Shown in pieces: positions 44,087 to 54,700 of a stretch of 64,000 nucleotides of DNA. How positions within the stretch are numbered: position 1 is the first letter of the stretch; every line of letters begins with the position of its first letter. Source of the DNA: Stratiolaelaps scimitus (lineage: Eukaryota; Arthropoda; Arachnida; Mesostigmata; Laelapidae); NCBI GenBank assembly GCA_019614645.1, contig JABWDB010000004.1, positions 5,456,001-5,520,000 of the forward strand, in the 5' to 3' direction. The notes below the pieces were generated by a model. It saw nothing but the letters and a program-made list of their open reading frames with translations, did not search any database and was not told the DNA's origin. The translations under genes were made by a program, and so were the position numbers.

Positions 44087-44127
<41 letters not shown>
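44054..44127. repeat. Hairpin (17-bp arms) abutting (TA)n
   Basis: ATTCTGCGATTGTCTTA (44,054-44,070) and TAAGACAATTGCAGAAT (44,074-44,090) pair across a 3-nt loop with one G-T mismatch. The right arm runs directly into a TA run of about 37 nt. It is like the 59.5-kb palindrome in combining a foldback with (TA)n, although the arm sequence is unrelated. Confidence 0.7.
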
Positions 44128-44129
<2 letters not shown>

Positions 44130-44130
<1 letters not shown>

Positions 44131-45000
44131 TTTTGAGCTCCTTGGATTCCCGAATTTTCAACCGATCGATTGTTCATTGCTGGGGCTAATAGGGACAGTG
44201 TATCGTTGTGGAATAATTGCTACAGGACTGATATTATACTTTGAACGAGAAAGCGAACGAGCTACATAACGCGGAGCTTTCTGTTATGGTACAACGCTGT
44301 CTAGTGCGTTTAAGGCTCAGGTATCATGCCAGACTAAGCCACAAAGGGTTCGAAAAGTTGCCCAAACCTTTGACAGGCATTTGCCCAAGTTTGGCAAAAT
44401 ATCGAACGTATTGTGAAATTCTCGCCTATCCGAAAACGTTGTGTATAATACAAAGCTCGTGTTGCAAACAATTTGAGGCTGAATTCTTACATGTCTTTGC
44501 GTTACAGCATGAACTCGATCAACCTCTGTCACAGGGACGCGACTTCAGGCTAAGCTGTCCGCAGCCTTACGTGTGGACCAGTTTATTTTTCAGTTTCTCT
44601 TAGAGTTAACACAGTGTTCGCCCCCCGCCCTCTATCATGTTAATCAGTGTCAGCAAAATGTATCACGGCTAAGCTGGTCGACGATCCGCAAGGAAGTGGC
44701 CGTTGAGATAGGTGATAAGCATACGGCGCGCACTCCTTAGACTGTATGCTTCATGAGGTCGCTTACGTGGTTAACTGCCGCGAACCTCTAGTATTGCTAC
44801 AATGGGATGTAAGCCGCCTTTGTCTGATAGACCTCCGCCTTCGAAACCTACCAACATTTCAAGGTGTCGTCGATAAGCTAACTGGCAGTCTGGCACATTT
44901 GACAAACTGGAGAACGATTCAATACAACATAACGTGTAATTCGGTCAGGCGACCCTGAATGTGATAACCGGGAGACAAGCAATACACTGACAAGCAATAC
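44130..45000. other. DNA upstream of the LINE remnant
   Basis: Frames of 120 codons (44,241-44,603) and 70 codons (44,746-44,958) on the plus strand may be further decayed polyprotein of the adjacent LINE, but I could not recognise reverse transcriptase motifs in them. Confidence 0.3.
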
Positions 45001-45018
45001 ACCGATACAATAACAACT

Positions 45019-45515
45019 ATGAAATGCACGGGAACTTTACTTGGTGATCAATGTACGCGTTTGATTTCGCTACATCCCTGTTGCTGCGGAGAACCGGTTG
45101 ATTCTCTTGATCGTCATGGCCTTTCTTGTGTAAAAATTGCGAGTCGCGACCCTAGACACTTTCTAATAAACGTGACTTTGGCCAAAGCTTTGCGTTCAGC
45201 ATCTATGCCTTGCGTGTGTGAACCAGCAGGTATTTGTCGTTTTGATGGGAAGCGTCCTTATGGTATGTCGTTAATACCCTTTTCCAGAGGTAAATCTCTG
45301 GTTTGGGATTGCGCTGCCGCTGACAACTTAGCACCTTCTCATGGCAGTGGCGCAGCAACGCAGCTTGGTGACCCACCCAGTACAGCCGAACCAGGCAAGA
45401 AATGCAAATACGCCTCTTTAATGAAGGAGTACTACTGGAGCCTTCGAACCATTTAGAGGGCCGGGGATACAATCATTAAACTCTCTACGGATTATTATTA
45501 TTATTATTATTAGCA
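45019..45515 (+). mobile_element. LINE fragment with restriction-like endonuclease end, copy 2
   Basis: The frame reads a CCHC-type knuckle (CCCGEPVDSLDRHGLSC), RHFLINVTLAKALRSASMPC, EPAGICRFDGKRPYGMSLIP, FSRGKSLVWDCAAADNLAPS. It is the same family as copy 1 at 6,812 but extends further upstream. The otherwise conserved RPDG is RPYG and WD.T..DT is WDCAAADN, so putative catalytic positions are lost. The frame ends at TAG near 45,454, followed by a TTA/TAT microsatellite that may be the tail. Upstream it fades out before 45,019. Confidence 0.7.
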
Positions 45516-45519
45516 GAAA

Positions 45520-46650
45520 AGTTATCGTCCGCTACACGAGAACCACGTGCAACCGAATTAATTAATGCAAAGATTTTCCTTAGATATCCAAAGGGGTAAC
45601 CCAGTTTCTATCTTAGGCCACGCTTAGGAACTGTGGAAGTGAGGCCTCCTTGTTCTAGATGTTCTGCTGAGGATATATAGAGCATCCTGCCCTTAGATGT
45701 ATTTTACGTTCACTGGCTACAATTGTCGCCCACGTTTATAATTGAATACAAACAAATTACTTGCATACACTGAAAATATTTGGTAGGAAAAATTTAATAT
45801 CTGATGCCTGTGCATCTCAATATCTCATAAACATAGTTGCCGCTGCAAGCGAAGAACAAGCATTGTGTTGCTGCGAGAATTTCTCATCTGCAACATCATG
45901 TAGACGGGCGATCAAAACAAAGATTCGGTGGCGCCTATACTATTGAGCAGCTACAAGATCAAAATTACGAACAAAGAATGCAAGTATATTGTATTTTATA
46001 AAGCAAGACACAAACAGCGGTCATCGGCTATCAAAACTAGACCCCTTCAGTGTTCGCCATCGACGAGACCCTCAGTGTGGTATTGCTGTATGTAGAATAT
46101 ATATATAATATCTATATATCTAAGATCTATATACACATCCGAGACGTGGATGGTGTTAAATCGTTTTTTCCCGTAATATCTTCACGTTGGGGAGTGGAAT
46201 TAAGCGACGTCGACGGATCGCGTCTCTCTCTCTCTCTCCCCTTCTCCTCTGTGATTTACATATACGATGTGACTACAAATTCGATGAATGTCTGCCACGT
46301 AATACCATTAAATCTGAATACATTAGCACGGTTGGCCGCTGACGAAGTCGGAACCAAAATTGCATACTCCTAATAAGGATAGTAATAACAATAATACGCG
46401 TTCAACAAGGTTCGTTGCCAAGGTTAGCAGTTTCGGTAAAGCTAGACGTTTATGGTGCCGATTTGCGGACGCGGATACGACTATATTTAGTCAACACGGT
46501 AGTACGGCGAAGTTAGTGGCCCACTGATCATTCAATTGGGCAGGGTCATGTCGCGGTTTTGGTCAGTGCTAAGCGAGAAGTGAAGTTGTCGTCGGCAGCT
46601 CTCGTCGATGAGTTCCCAAATATTTCACGGCTAGCAACGTTCGTTAGTCG
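45520..46650. other. Unassigned DNA
   Basis: AT-rich, with TA-rich words near 46,098-46,130 and a CT tract at 46,223-46,238. 46,440-46,650 becomes CpG-richer ahead of the candidate first exon at 46,662 and could be its 5'UTR/promoter. Confidence 0.3.
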
Positions 46651-46661
46651 ATGAAACTACG

Positions 46662-46826
46662 ATGGTCCCAAACGAATTCAGCGATAGCAAGACAAAATAC
46701 CGTTTGTCGCCGCCTGATGACCTAACGGACCGCTCTAGCGACAGATACGTAGAGCCTTGCATCCATGCACGCGAAGGAGAGGTTTCCATTGAAACCAAGG
46801 CTGGCAGCTCGATGCACAGCTTTGCT
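46662..46826 (+). CDS. Candidate first coding exon, 55 codons
   Basis: The ATG starts MVPNEFSDSKTKYRLSPPDD, then LTDRSSDRYVEPCIHAREGE, VSIETKAGSSMHSFA, and ends at GCT|GTATGT, a strong donor, in phase 0. Third codon positions lean to G/C and the peptide is hydrophilic and well mixed. Past the donor the frame continues for 62 codons but becomes R/P-rich. An alternative donor CAAA|GTAAAC lies nearby. No family is recognised. Confidence 0.38.
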
Positions 46827-47029
46827 GTATGTCAAAGTAAACCCTACTGCGGGGGGCGAGTTGGCAGGGTGAAATGCCCCCCCCGCGTGATCGCGCAGTC
46901 GCCGAGAGATAGAGAGAGATGTCCTGTGCAGTCAGAGCGAGAACACACGTCAGAACGCCGTGTTGCTCACAGACGCCCCGACGTTAATGATGCAGCGTTA
47001 CCCGAGTGTGGATGACTCGGTGTGGAGGC

Positions 47030-48435
47030 CCTCCCACTCGGTGAAGCTTCTCTAGTCACCTATCTCAAGCAGTGGCGCTAACAGAGGTTGGAAAAGGTGG
47101 ATCAACTTCCGCACATCGGGTTGCCACTGCTTCGTACATTAGCCAGCTCGCTGTGCTTGTAAACAAATCCTATTTTAAGAGCAGTGGCAGCACTGCTCGT
47201 ATTGAAATCATAATAATAACAACGTGAGCAGACGTGACGCGTGAGAAAGTCACTACTTGAATACATTTTTACGAAGTGCATTAGATTCGTGTTAACTTTC
47301 TCGCTATCTATAGTTTGTCCTTGTAGCTCAAAGTCGTACAGGTACGTTCAGATAACTAGCACGAATGAATCTATGTACGTATCTACACTATCTAGGCACG
47401 ACGAGCGATATGGAACTGCCATGCAGCTGGTTGTTACAGCTCGAATGTCGACAATGGCGAATGCCGCATGTTGCTCGATCTCATTATTACAATCTATAGT
47501 ATTTAGTTAAATACATGAGATTAATTGTGTAAGAATAATAATTGTTATTTTTCATTGATGTGTCAGAAATATTGCAGAAAACGTATGAAATAGTTTTGAA
47601 AAGTGGAACAATTTTTATTAGTATTGTACTATAATTTCTATTGCTATTTTTGCAATTATTATTAGCTTACGGCTTACTCTTTACCACTGGTTGTTATCTG
47701 ACTCACTAATCGTAATTCCCTTTAGCAAGTCTCACAAACTGGGAATTATCGCTGCATGTCGCGCCCAGACATGAACCTCGAACGGTGGACTTGTGAAAAC
47801 CAGGTGTTTACTCGAGTAGCTAACCAGGACAACCTCTAAGGGTATAAGTTCCAAAACTGACATAATCAAATGAGCTCGGATCGCGCAAAACCAAAATGCA
47901 GACGAGGTTGCCCATGATAATGTCTACACAGCGTTCCGAGAATCTCCAACGGCACTGTACAATACTAACATGCGATTGTGCAATTTGGCAATTTATCCAA
48001 CTTATCCTCAGCGATGATGCCAATAGCTGTGATCACCGCTGTTCTAGGAAGCACGTCGGCTGCGGCTGGGCGGGGGGGTTCGCCCCAGAGGAGGAACTGA
48101 GGGATAGGACATGGTTGGTATCAACTACCGGTCCCTGCAAGGCACTGACAGAAGTAATACTTTGACAGTCCCGGTCAGTGGCCCAAGTCAAAATCGGTTC
48201 TGGGTTTAGTCAGTAAGAGTCTGACACTACCAGGCAAACATCTTAGTGTGAGGCCTGGTGGCCATGCAGGATTTACCTTTAACCTCTTAAAAAAAATGGA
48301 AACACGTCGGCTGAATTGAAGTGAACGAATATCATTAAGACGAGTATGCTGCTTACCAGATTACACCATCATATATGTATGTTATTGGGTCAAAATGTTT
48401 GTGCTATTTTACTTACTTTTTACATTTCAACCTGA
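47030..48435. other. Unassigned DNA
   Basis: Ordinary AT-leaning sequence. A stretch at 48,040-48,300 (CGGCTGCGGCTGGGCGGGGG, TACCAGGCAAACATCTTAGT, GTGAGGCCTGGTGGCC, GGATTTACCTTTAACCTC) looks like repeat or retroelement UTR and precedes the LINE remnant, but has no second copy here. Confidence 0.3.
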
Positions 48436-48469
48436 TTTCTGTTAGCAATATTGTTTCATCCGGCAATCC

Positions 48470-49770
48470 CGTAATGACAGTGAAATCGCTTGCCGTCGAA
48501 CTTGTCAATAATTATAACGGGATTCGACTCGCAGCCATTTACAGACCGCCCGAACGATTCGTTCTGGAATTCATTGCAGAGTTCGATAGTTAGCTAAGCC
48601 AGCATCGTCGACACGTCGTAGTTGACGACATAAACGTCCATTACCCCAATGATGATGATAAATATCGTATGAGCTCGCTACTTAGTTCTCAAGCGTAGCA
48701 TAGTCTTATTCAAGCGCCTATCAGGCCCACTCCTCCTAGAACACTAGACCACATATGGGCCGACCTGCCCCAGAAATGAACCGACCCATTAACCTATGGA
48801 CATAGCATCTAGTACTATGGTGCTCACTTTGTGTCTATCCCAGCAATGCTTACAGACAACCCAAAGAACCTACAGACGCTTGCGTGTTTTGATCCCAGTT
48901 GCTTGCGCAGTCATGGTCCCTGGTGTACACTGAGAGTGGCGTGAATGATAAGCTCAGTGTTTTTCAGACCCTGCTTGACTCTGTCGTCAAAGGCAGCACA
49001 TCATGGAGTACCCCACATCAACAAACGCCTGTTTTTAATTTTCGACAGAGCTTCGAGAACTTAAATCTAAATTATAAAAATAAATTATAGACCAGAAATC
49101 AAGACATCACCAAAACATTCGAAGATTTGGAAATCGTGTTCGCACACAGAACAGTCTACAATCGGACCCGAAACTGCTTCCAAAATCGAATTTGCATTCA
49201 GACCCATCACCGAGAGCTGTCCGTCCTGTAATCCCTGAATAGGCAACCCCGCGGCTGGCCACGACTGTAGATGCGTCCACCACCTCTATCATGTGACGGA
49301 CATCATTGCTGGACCGCTTACAGATCTCATAAATCAACTAACGGTTGACGTTTCATAGCCGCATATCCTCAAAGATGCACGAGTCGCCCTCATTGATAAG
49401 GCAGATGCTATGTGAGACATCCCCCCATCCAAACCAATTCGCGAGTTCCCTGTTCTCAGCAAAGCGGCAGAGAAGGTCCCAGTGACGTAAAAGGGCAAGA
49501 TATATCCAAGAAACTTCCGACTTGTCTCAGGAAATCGGTTTGGGTTTCGTAAAAGATGAGGAACCAATCATGCAATACCTCAGCTTATGAATGAGACTTG
49601 CCTCGAATAAGTCAATGACAATCGCCACTTTACAGGTGGATGTGCTTTCAATAGGCGTTGTACTATGCAAGTTGAAGCATATCGTTTTGAAAAATTCTGC
49701 GCTCAAGCTTCTGGGGTCACACCTTTCGTGGGTTTGTGCTTTACCCGCTTTACCTAATGCTCGGTGACTG
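48470..49770 (+). mobile_element. Decayed LINE (apurinic-endonuclease plus reverse transcriptase, CR1/L2/Jockey-like)
   Basis: Plus-strand conceptual translation across several frameshifts and stops gives, in order: LAAIYRPPERFVLEFIAEFD and DDINVHYPNDDD and LDHIWADLPQK (endonuclease part, about 48,528-48,775), then ARVALIDKAD, PSKPIREFPVLSKAAEKVPV, NRFGFRKR and GTNHAIPQLMNE (reverse transcriptase N-terminal half, about 49,375-49,590). These correspond to the AAIYRPP, D-N and DHI motifs and to the P-I-VLSK...FGFRKG.ST.HAI signature of CR1/L2/Jockey-type elements. The YADD region is not recognisable, so the 3' part is lost or too diverged. Confidence 0.85.
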
Positions 49771-49774
49771 TTAG

Positions 49775-51240
49775 CTATCCCAGAGACAGTTGTGATATAC
49801 TCTGATGGCCATTATTCTCAAGTACGTCGGCTCTCCGAATGTCTTCAGCTACACCTGGTCACACTAGTTTTTGTTCGGCGAACAAAGTCTTCATTACGAA
49901 AAGAAAACCTAAACCATAGTTTTTCGATCCAGTAGTCCCCCCAGTCCTCCCCATTTCCCTATAATGCCTATTATACTAGGCACTTCACATATGGTGTCAG
50001 ATACGCTTTGGTCAGTCCGCTTCAATGAGAGCCTGATACTGCTGCAGATTTTGCAAGGACGATTTCTACGTTTGTTCAGGTGGTCTGCTGAGACGGCCTT
50101 CTCAAAATTCCGTTTCAGCTCAAGCAACTAATCCTTCTCGAAATTTTCACGAACATTCATAGTATCAGTCCTTGGGTGCTTCCTCTGGAGAACCCAGGCA
50201 AGCTCTAATGCTGGGTGCTATGCTTGCAACACTCGAGCGTCTACAGCCTTCATTCTAAATATACGATCGCGAAGAAGTCATCTTTGTTAGTTGCGTACTT
50301 CATATTTGTTGTTGAGAATTGAATAGAATCCGCCTCTGTGATCCGTTCACTCAGTCCAATTGTTCAACAGCACATTGACGGGTCTGCCTTGTTGCATAAC
50401 AACAAACCACAGAGCAATCTGTGATGCTCAGTAATATCTGTAGATTGTATAACTGTCATGGCACTAGGGCGGTACGACAGTCACAGCAAATCATGAGCCA
50501 TAGGGTTAGTTTTGTGAATAGTCTGGTAGTGTTGAATAGTAATAATAATCAATTAATCTAAATGATACTAATCTACCTATAAAGCATACTAATGCCAATA
50601 ACATGTACTACACAGCGATATTACTTAGTATCTATAGTGCGCAATTATTCAATTCGCTAATGTGTTGCAACACATGCATCGATTTCAGGGTATTTTCACA
50701 AACTGAAATATATGGACAAAAAAGCTGAACACGAATTTGGAAGAGAAGACGAGGCTTTGAAATGACCTTCTGTTATAATACTAAGCCATATGTGTTGAGC
50801 TTCATCTACGAAGTGGCTATAATACTAGGATTGGCTCTAACTGCACCATCCCTGTAATTCTTGACACTCTATCCTAGGGTACACGCTTTTGATCGATTAA
50901 CCTTAAATTTCCACTTTTTACGGTAGCCCGACAACATTTCAATATATTTAATCGCAGACATAGTCTCATGTGATTTCAGTGCGTACTTTTGTCACAGCGG
51001 TTTGAATTGTCGACGCAGTGACCAGCGTGGCTAAGTCCCTGACTCGAAGAGCCTTGAGATTGCTGACTCAAGAAACCCCCAACTCCCCATGTGTCATGAC
51101 AAATGCGCCCTTTGTGTCCATAGACAGTGTCACGTTCGATGAGCAAGCATAGACATCAACGCCTAGTAATTCTTTCCAGATAAGAAATATGTTCAGCCCC
51201 ACTGCTTCATGGGACGCGGTTGAATTGGCGCCATTTGAGA
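49775..51240. other. Unassigned DNA, perhaps further LINE relic
   Basis: Stop-dense on both strands with scattered protein-like fragments (for example 49,909-50,127 on the minus strand). It may include the eroded 3' half of the preceding LINE. Nothing is firmly recognised. Confidence 0.3.
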
Positions 51241-51442
51241 TAGTGGCGGCAGGTGCAAATTGAGGATGGCTTTGATCAATTTACTTCTCTTCCCTTCGAC
51301 GGCACCGTTGACCGGCACCGTCCACCCTAACTCCAACCGGCGTCGACCAAGCCCCGCTGGCCCAATCCGCGCTCGGACCTGCTCTCCGCATGAAAGCAGC
51401 CTTCTATGCCGTTTATCTTCAAATGGTTGGCTGCGGGTTCAC

Positions 51443-51618
51443 CTGCTGACGAGGGTGATGATGCCGTTGCAAGCAGCTATGATACTCTCCGCTCGACTAA
51501 TAGCGGCGATAACAGCACAATAGCTCAATTGATTGCTCGCCACCAGCACCGCTGCCGCCGCCGCCACCACTCTTGCTGTCTGGATCTTTTTGTGGGAGAT
51601 CCTTGTCGGGAAAACCCG
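51443..51618 (-). CDS. Candidate coding exon, Ala/Val-rich, competing frames
   Basis: Minus strand: acceptor GCTACCTTCCTAG, RVFPTRISHKKIQTARVVAA, AAAVLVASNQLSYCAVIAAI, SRAESIIAACNGIITLVS, then AGCAG|GTGAAC in phase 2. Third positions are strongly G/C. A second minus-strand frame (51,497-51,706) is just as protein-like: FESPVETEAGSGRPFSKNAT, FLAGFPDKDLPQKDPDSKSG, a glycine run, GEQSIELLCCYRRY and a stop. Only one is likely to be coding. The donor position favours the first, the amino-acid mix the second. The product is unknown. Confidence 0.35.
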
Positions 51619-52683
51619 CTAGGAAGGTAGCATTTTTCGAAAATGGCCTCCCAGAGCCAGCCTCAGTTTCGACTGGGCTTTCAAATTGAAACGCACATTC
51701 ACTCAATCATTGGCACCCGTGGAGCGCCGCGGGACGAGCGCAATGAGATCGATTGAAATGGGGCCCTTCATACAATTCCCCATTTTGACGTCTATCCGGC
51801 CTTCTTGGCCCTTCGCGGTAAAAATGTTCATTTCGTGTGCAACCCCCCTCCAAACGGTATTCCCCTCCACCCTTGATTCTACACTCACCCCGCGCAATTT
51901 AGCGTCCAGTTTAGATCGCGCATCTAGAATCTCTGTAACTTCTTCCCATGCCTTTATTTAGGCCACCTTGATACCTGACACAATGCTCTGACAAAACTCG
52001 ACTAAAAGAAGGGGAGCTATGATAGATAGCAGGACTAGGTGACCCGGCCCGTCTTTTCAATCGCGCTTTCATCTCTCTTTAATAGTCTTTTTGAAGCGCT
52101 CAGAAGCAAAACGCACTTGCGATGATTTCTTAATTTCCCTCTCGACGTTTTTCAGCGTCGGGTATCCAACTAAACCCCGTTCGGCATCGCAGGTTGATCG
52201 AGCTCGAGTGTACTGGCCCACCATCAAAGAAAATCCCTTTATTCGCCTCTATCCAAAAATTTGGTCGGTCAGACAGACGAACGTCTCCAAAAGTATCTCC
52301 CTTTTTCTCTCTCTCTCTATCTCCCTATCGTCTTTGAAATCATCGCCCCATCACAACCTTTGTCAATACATAGTCCTGTGTGGCACAGCCGACTGGACCG
52401 CCCTACCGCATCGTCGGCGGAATAGCGTTGCATTTGCTCAGGGAAACACAGATTTTTAGTTTTGATAAGCGCAGGCAGAAGTAGCCCAATGCACGGGGAG
52501 GAGTTTATTCCCGACTTTTCTCACCCGCTCTCACTCTCACTCTGTCTTCCTCTCTATACCTGCCAGGCCTTTGTCTGGCTGTCAGAAAAAATGTGTAAGT
52601 ATTTGATGAATCTGTGTACGTTTTACTGTGCATGTCTGTGTACATGGTGAACGGAGACACCCGCATCGAATACAGGATTCCAG

Positions 52684-52746
52684 TACGCAGCCATCAACGG
52701 AAGAGTTGTCAGTGTACAGAATGTTAAAACGAAGATTTTTACCATG
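52684..52746 (+). CDS. Candidate 21-codon internal exon
   Basis: Acceptor ATACAGGATTCCAG, then YAAINGRVVSVQNVKTKIFT-M, and donor CATG|GTGAGC, phase 0 in and out. Codons follow an RNY pattern. The frame is open both before (TETPASNTGFQ) and after (VSKLEKKLYVRSCSRAVPF), so an unspliced coding segment of about 62 codons (52,650-52,836) is the alternative. No family is recognised. Confidence 0.35.
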
Positions 52747-53704
52747 GTGAGCAAGCTCGAGAAGAAGCTTTACGTTCGCTCATGCTCGCGTGCCGTCCCC
52801 TTTACTTCGGCGCTCCTTCTGGCGCTCCTACCTTGACGTGCGCATCACCATCGTCTCCTGGCGCCCCCGAAGCCACCCGAGTACTTCCCTGTTGGCCCCG
52901 TAAAACTCCCTCAATGTTCCCTTTCACAATAGCGCCAGCCCATTCTGTTACATTCGACGGACGTCCGACGTCAAGCGCCATCCATCCCGACCGAACAGAC
53001 GAGAAAGAGAGAGAGAGTAACGGTACACTCACTCGTACAAGCAGCACGCTCGCAGGTCTCCACGAGAAGCGACGGCTCATTAATTAAACACAATTAAACA
53101 CAGTGAGAAGTGCTCATCGCCGCCAGCATCGTGTAGTGGCCGCGCCCTTCGTCAAACTACCCCGCACCCTGGGGTCCGTCAACTAATCGCCTGCTGCTGG
53201 CCGATTCCCGCCAGCTTGCCGACTGGGTTAAAGGGGGAGCAACGATTCGCCCGAATTGCGCCTCGCCGTCCAGTCTGCCCACTTTCTCCGGCCGCAAGCC
53301 CAGGTTAGAACTTCGCTGAGGGAAGGCAGCACAGCGCACTCCTGGCACTTGGCACGGAGGCAGCCTTCTCGTACATGGTCGTTCCTTCGGCGGGGAAAAC
53401 CTCAAGCATTCGTCGAACAACGATGGGACTCGCTGGAGGACCCCTTGACGGGCTCCTCAGCAGCAGCAGCAGCCCTTCATCGGCAAATCGTTTCCCTCCA
53501 CGCCGCAAGTACGGGACGCGTGGTCCGTCGATCAATCCGCAACACGAATCTGTACCAGCGGCAGGCAATTTCTCTTGATTCACTGTTACTTTTCGCCCTC
53601 ACATTCGTCGCTGCCGTCGAAATACGCTATCTAATCATGGTGACCCCTGCGCAACGAACGGTTGTTCTAAGCGGCGCGTACTGCATACTGACCGAGTCGC
53701 AATT

Positions 53705-53739
<35 letters not shown>
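53705..53739. repeat. (CA)n-(TA)n compound microsatellite
   Basis: Six CA units run directly into a TA tract. Confidence 0.85.
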
Positions 53740-54690
53740 AGTGGGTATGTGCTCTATGTTTACCTATAACTATTCGCAATAGCCTTCGTGCTAACCGCTT
53801 TCTCAGGCGCTGCTAGGTAACCCACTGTGTAATTCAAAATAGGCCTCGGCCAGCCATTCTGTCGTCTATCGTGCCTCTTCCCCTTCCGCTGCTGTCGGCA
53901 TCGTCGTAGAGACGTCGCCCCGTTGTAAGGAATCAGATGCGGAAGCCTCCATTGATTATCGCATTAGACTAACTTTGATCTTCTCTTTTGTCCTAATTTA
54001 ATAGTCATTCCACGCAATACGCAAAGGCTTTTGAGCCCTCTGGGTCTAGCAGCCGGGCGGAGCGGTTGTGACCGTCGACCCACGACCCTCCTTGTGCAAA
54101 GGGACAGGCGAACGTTGATGGGATGAGGGGATCAGATGTGTGGAAAGACTGGAGGGGGTAATACCCGCTCCCCTACTCCGGCGTTCGGCAGAGCTCGTCG
54201 TCGTTGGCTGTTCACGGCAGCCCTCTACGCAGTGCTGTGCATCTTTTATACAACGGCGGCAGCGAGCTCCGGATGGGCTCGGGCGGTACGAGTAGATTTC
54301 ATAGTCTGCCAGTGAGTGCAGCAACGCGAGCGAGCGAGCATGCGTGCGAGCGTGGGCGGGCGGGTGTTTGTTGGTGCCTGCTGCCTGCCGCTGCGAGGGC
54401 GCATCCCGAAGGCGCATCGCTCTTCGTCCTCGTCAACATCACTATTGGCGCATCACGCGCGCCGCCACACCATCTATCTCTCTGTCTGTTAAACTCAGTC
54501 TTATTAAATATGCATTGATTCGTAATTATCTTTCACTCGTTTGGAGGCGGCCGAGCTGACGAACTGCCTCGTCGTACTCTCGCGTCGAGTCCCGTGGCGT
54601 CGTTTCGTGCTGACATTCGGCGCTATCCTTCTCCCATCACTCTCCAGCCAGACATCCTCTTCCCATGTATTCTATCCCCGTATTCCCTGA

Positions 54691-54700
54691 CCCCCCCCCC
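54691..54700. repeat. C10 homopolymer
   Basis: Ten consecutive C residues. Two longer C tracts occur at 57,151-57,162 and 63,355-63,367. Confidence 0.8.
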
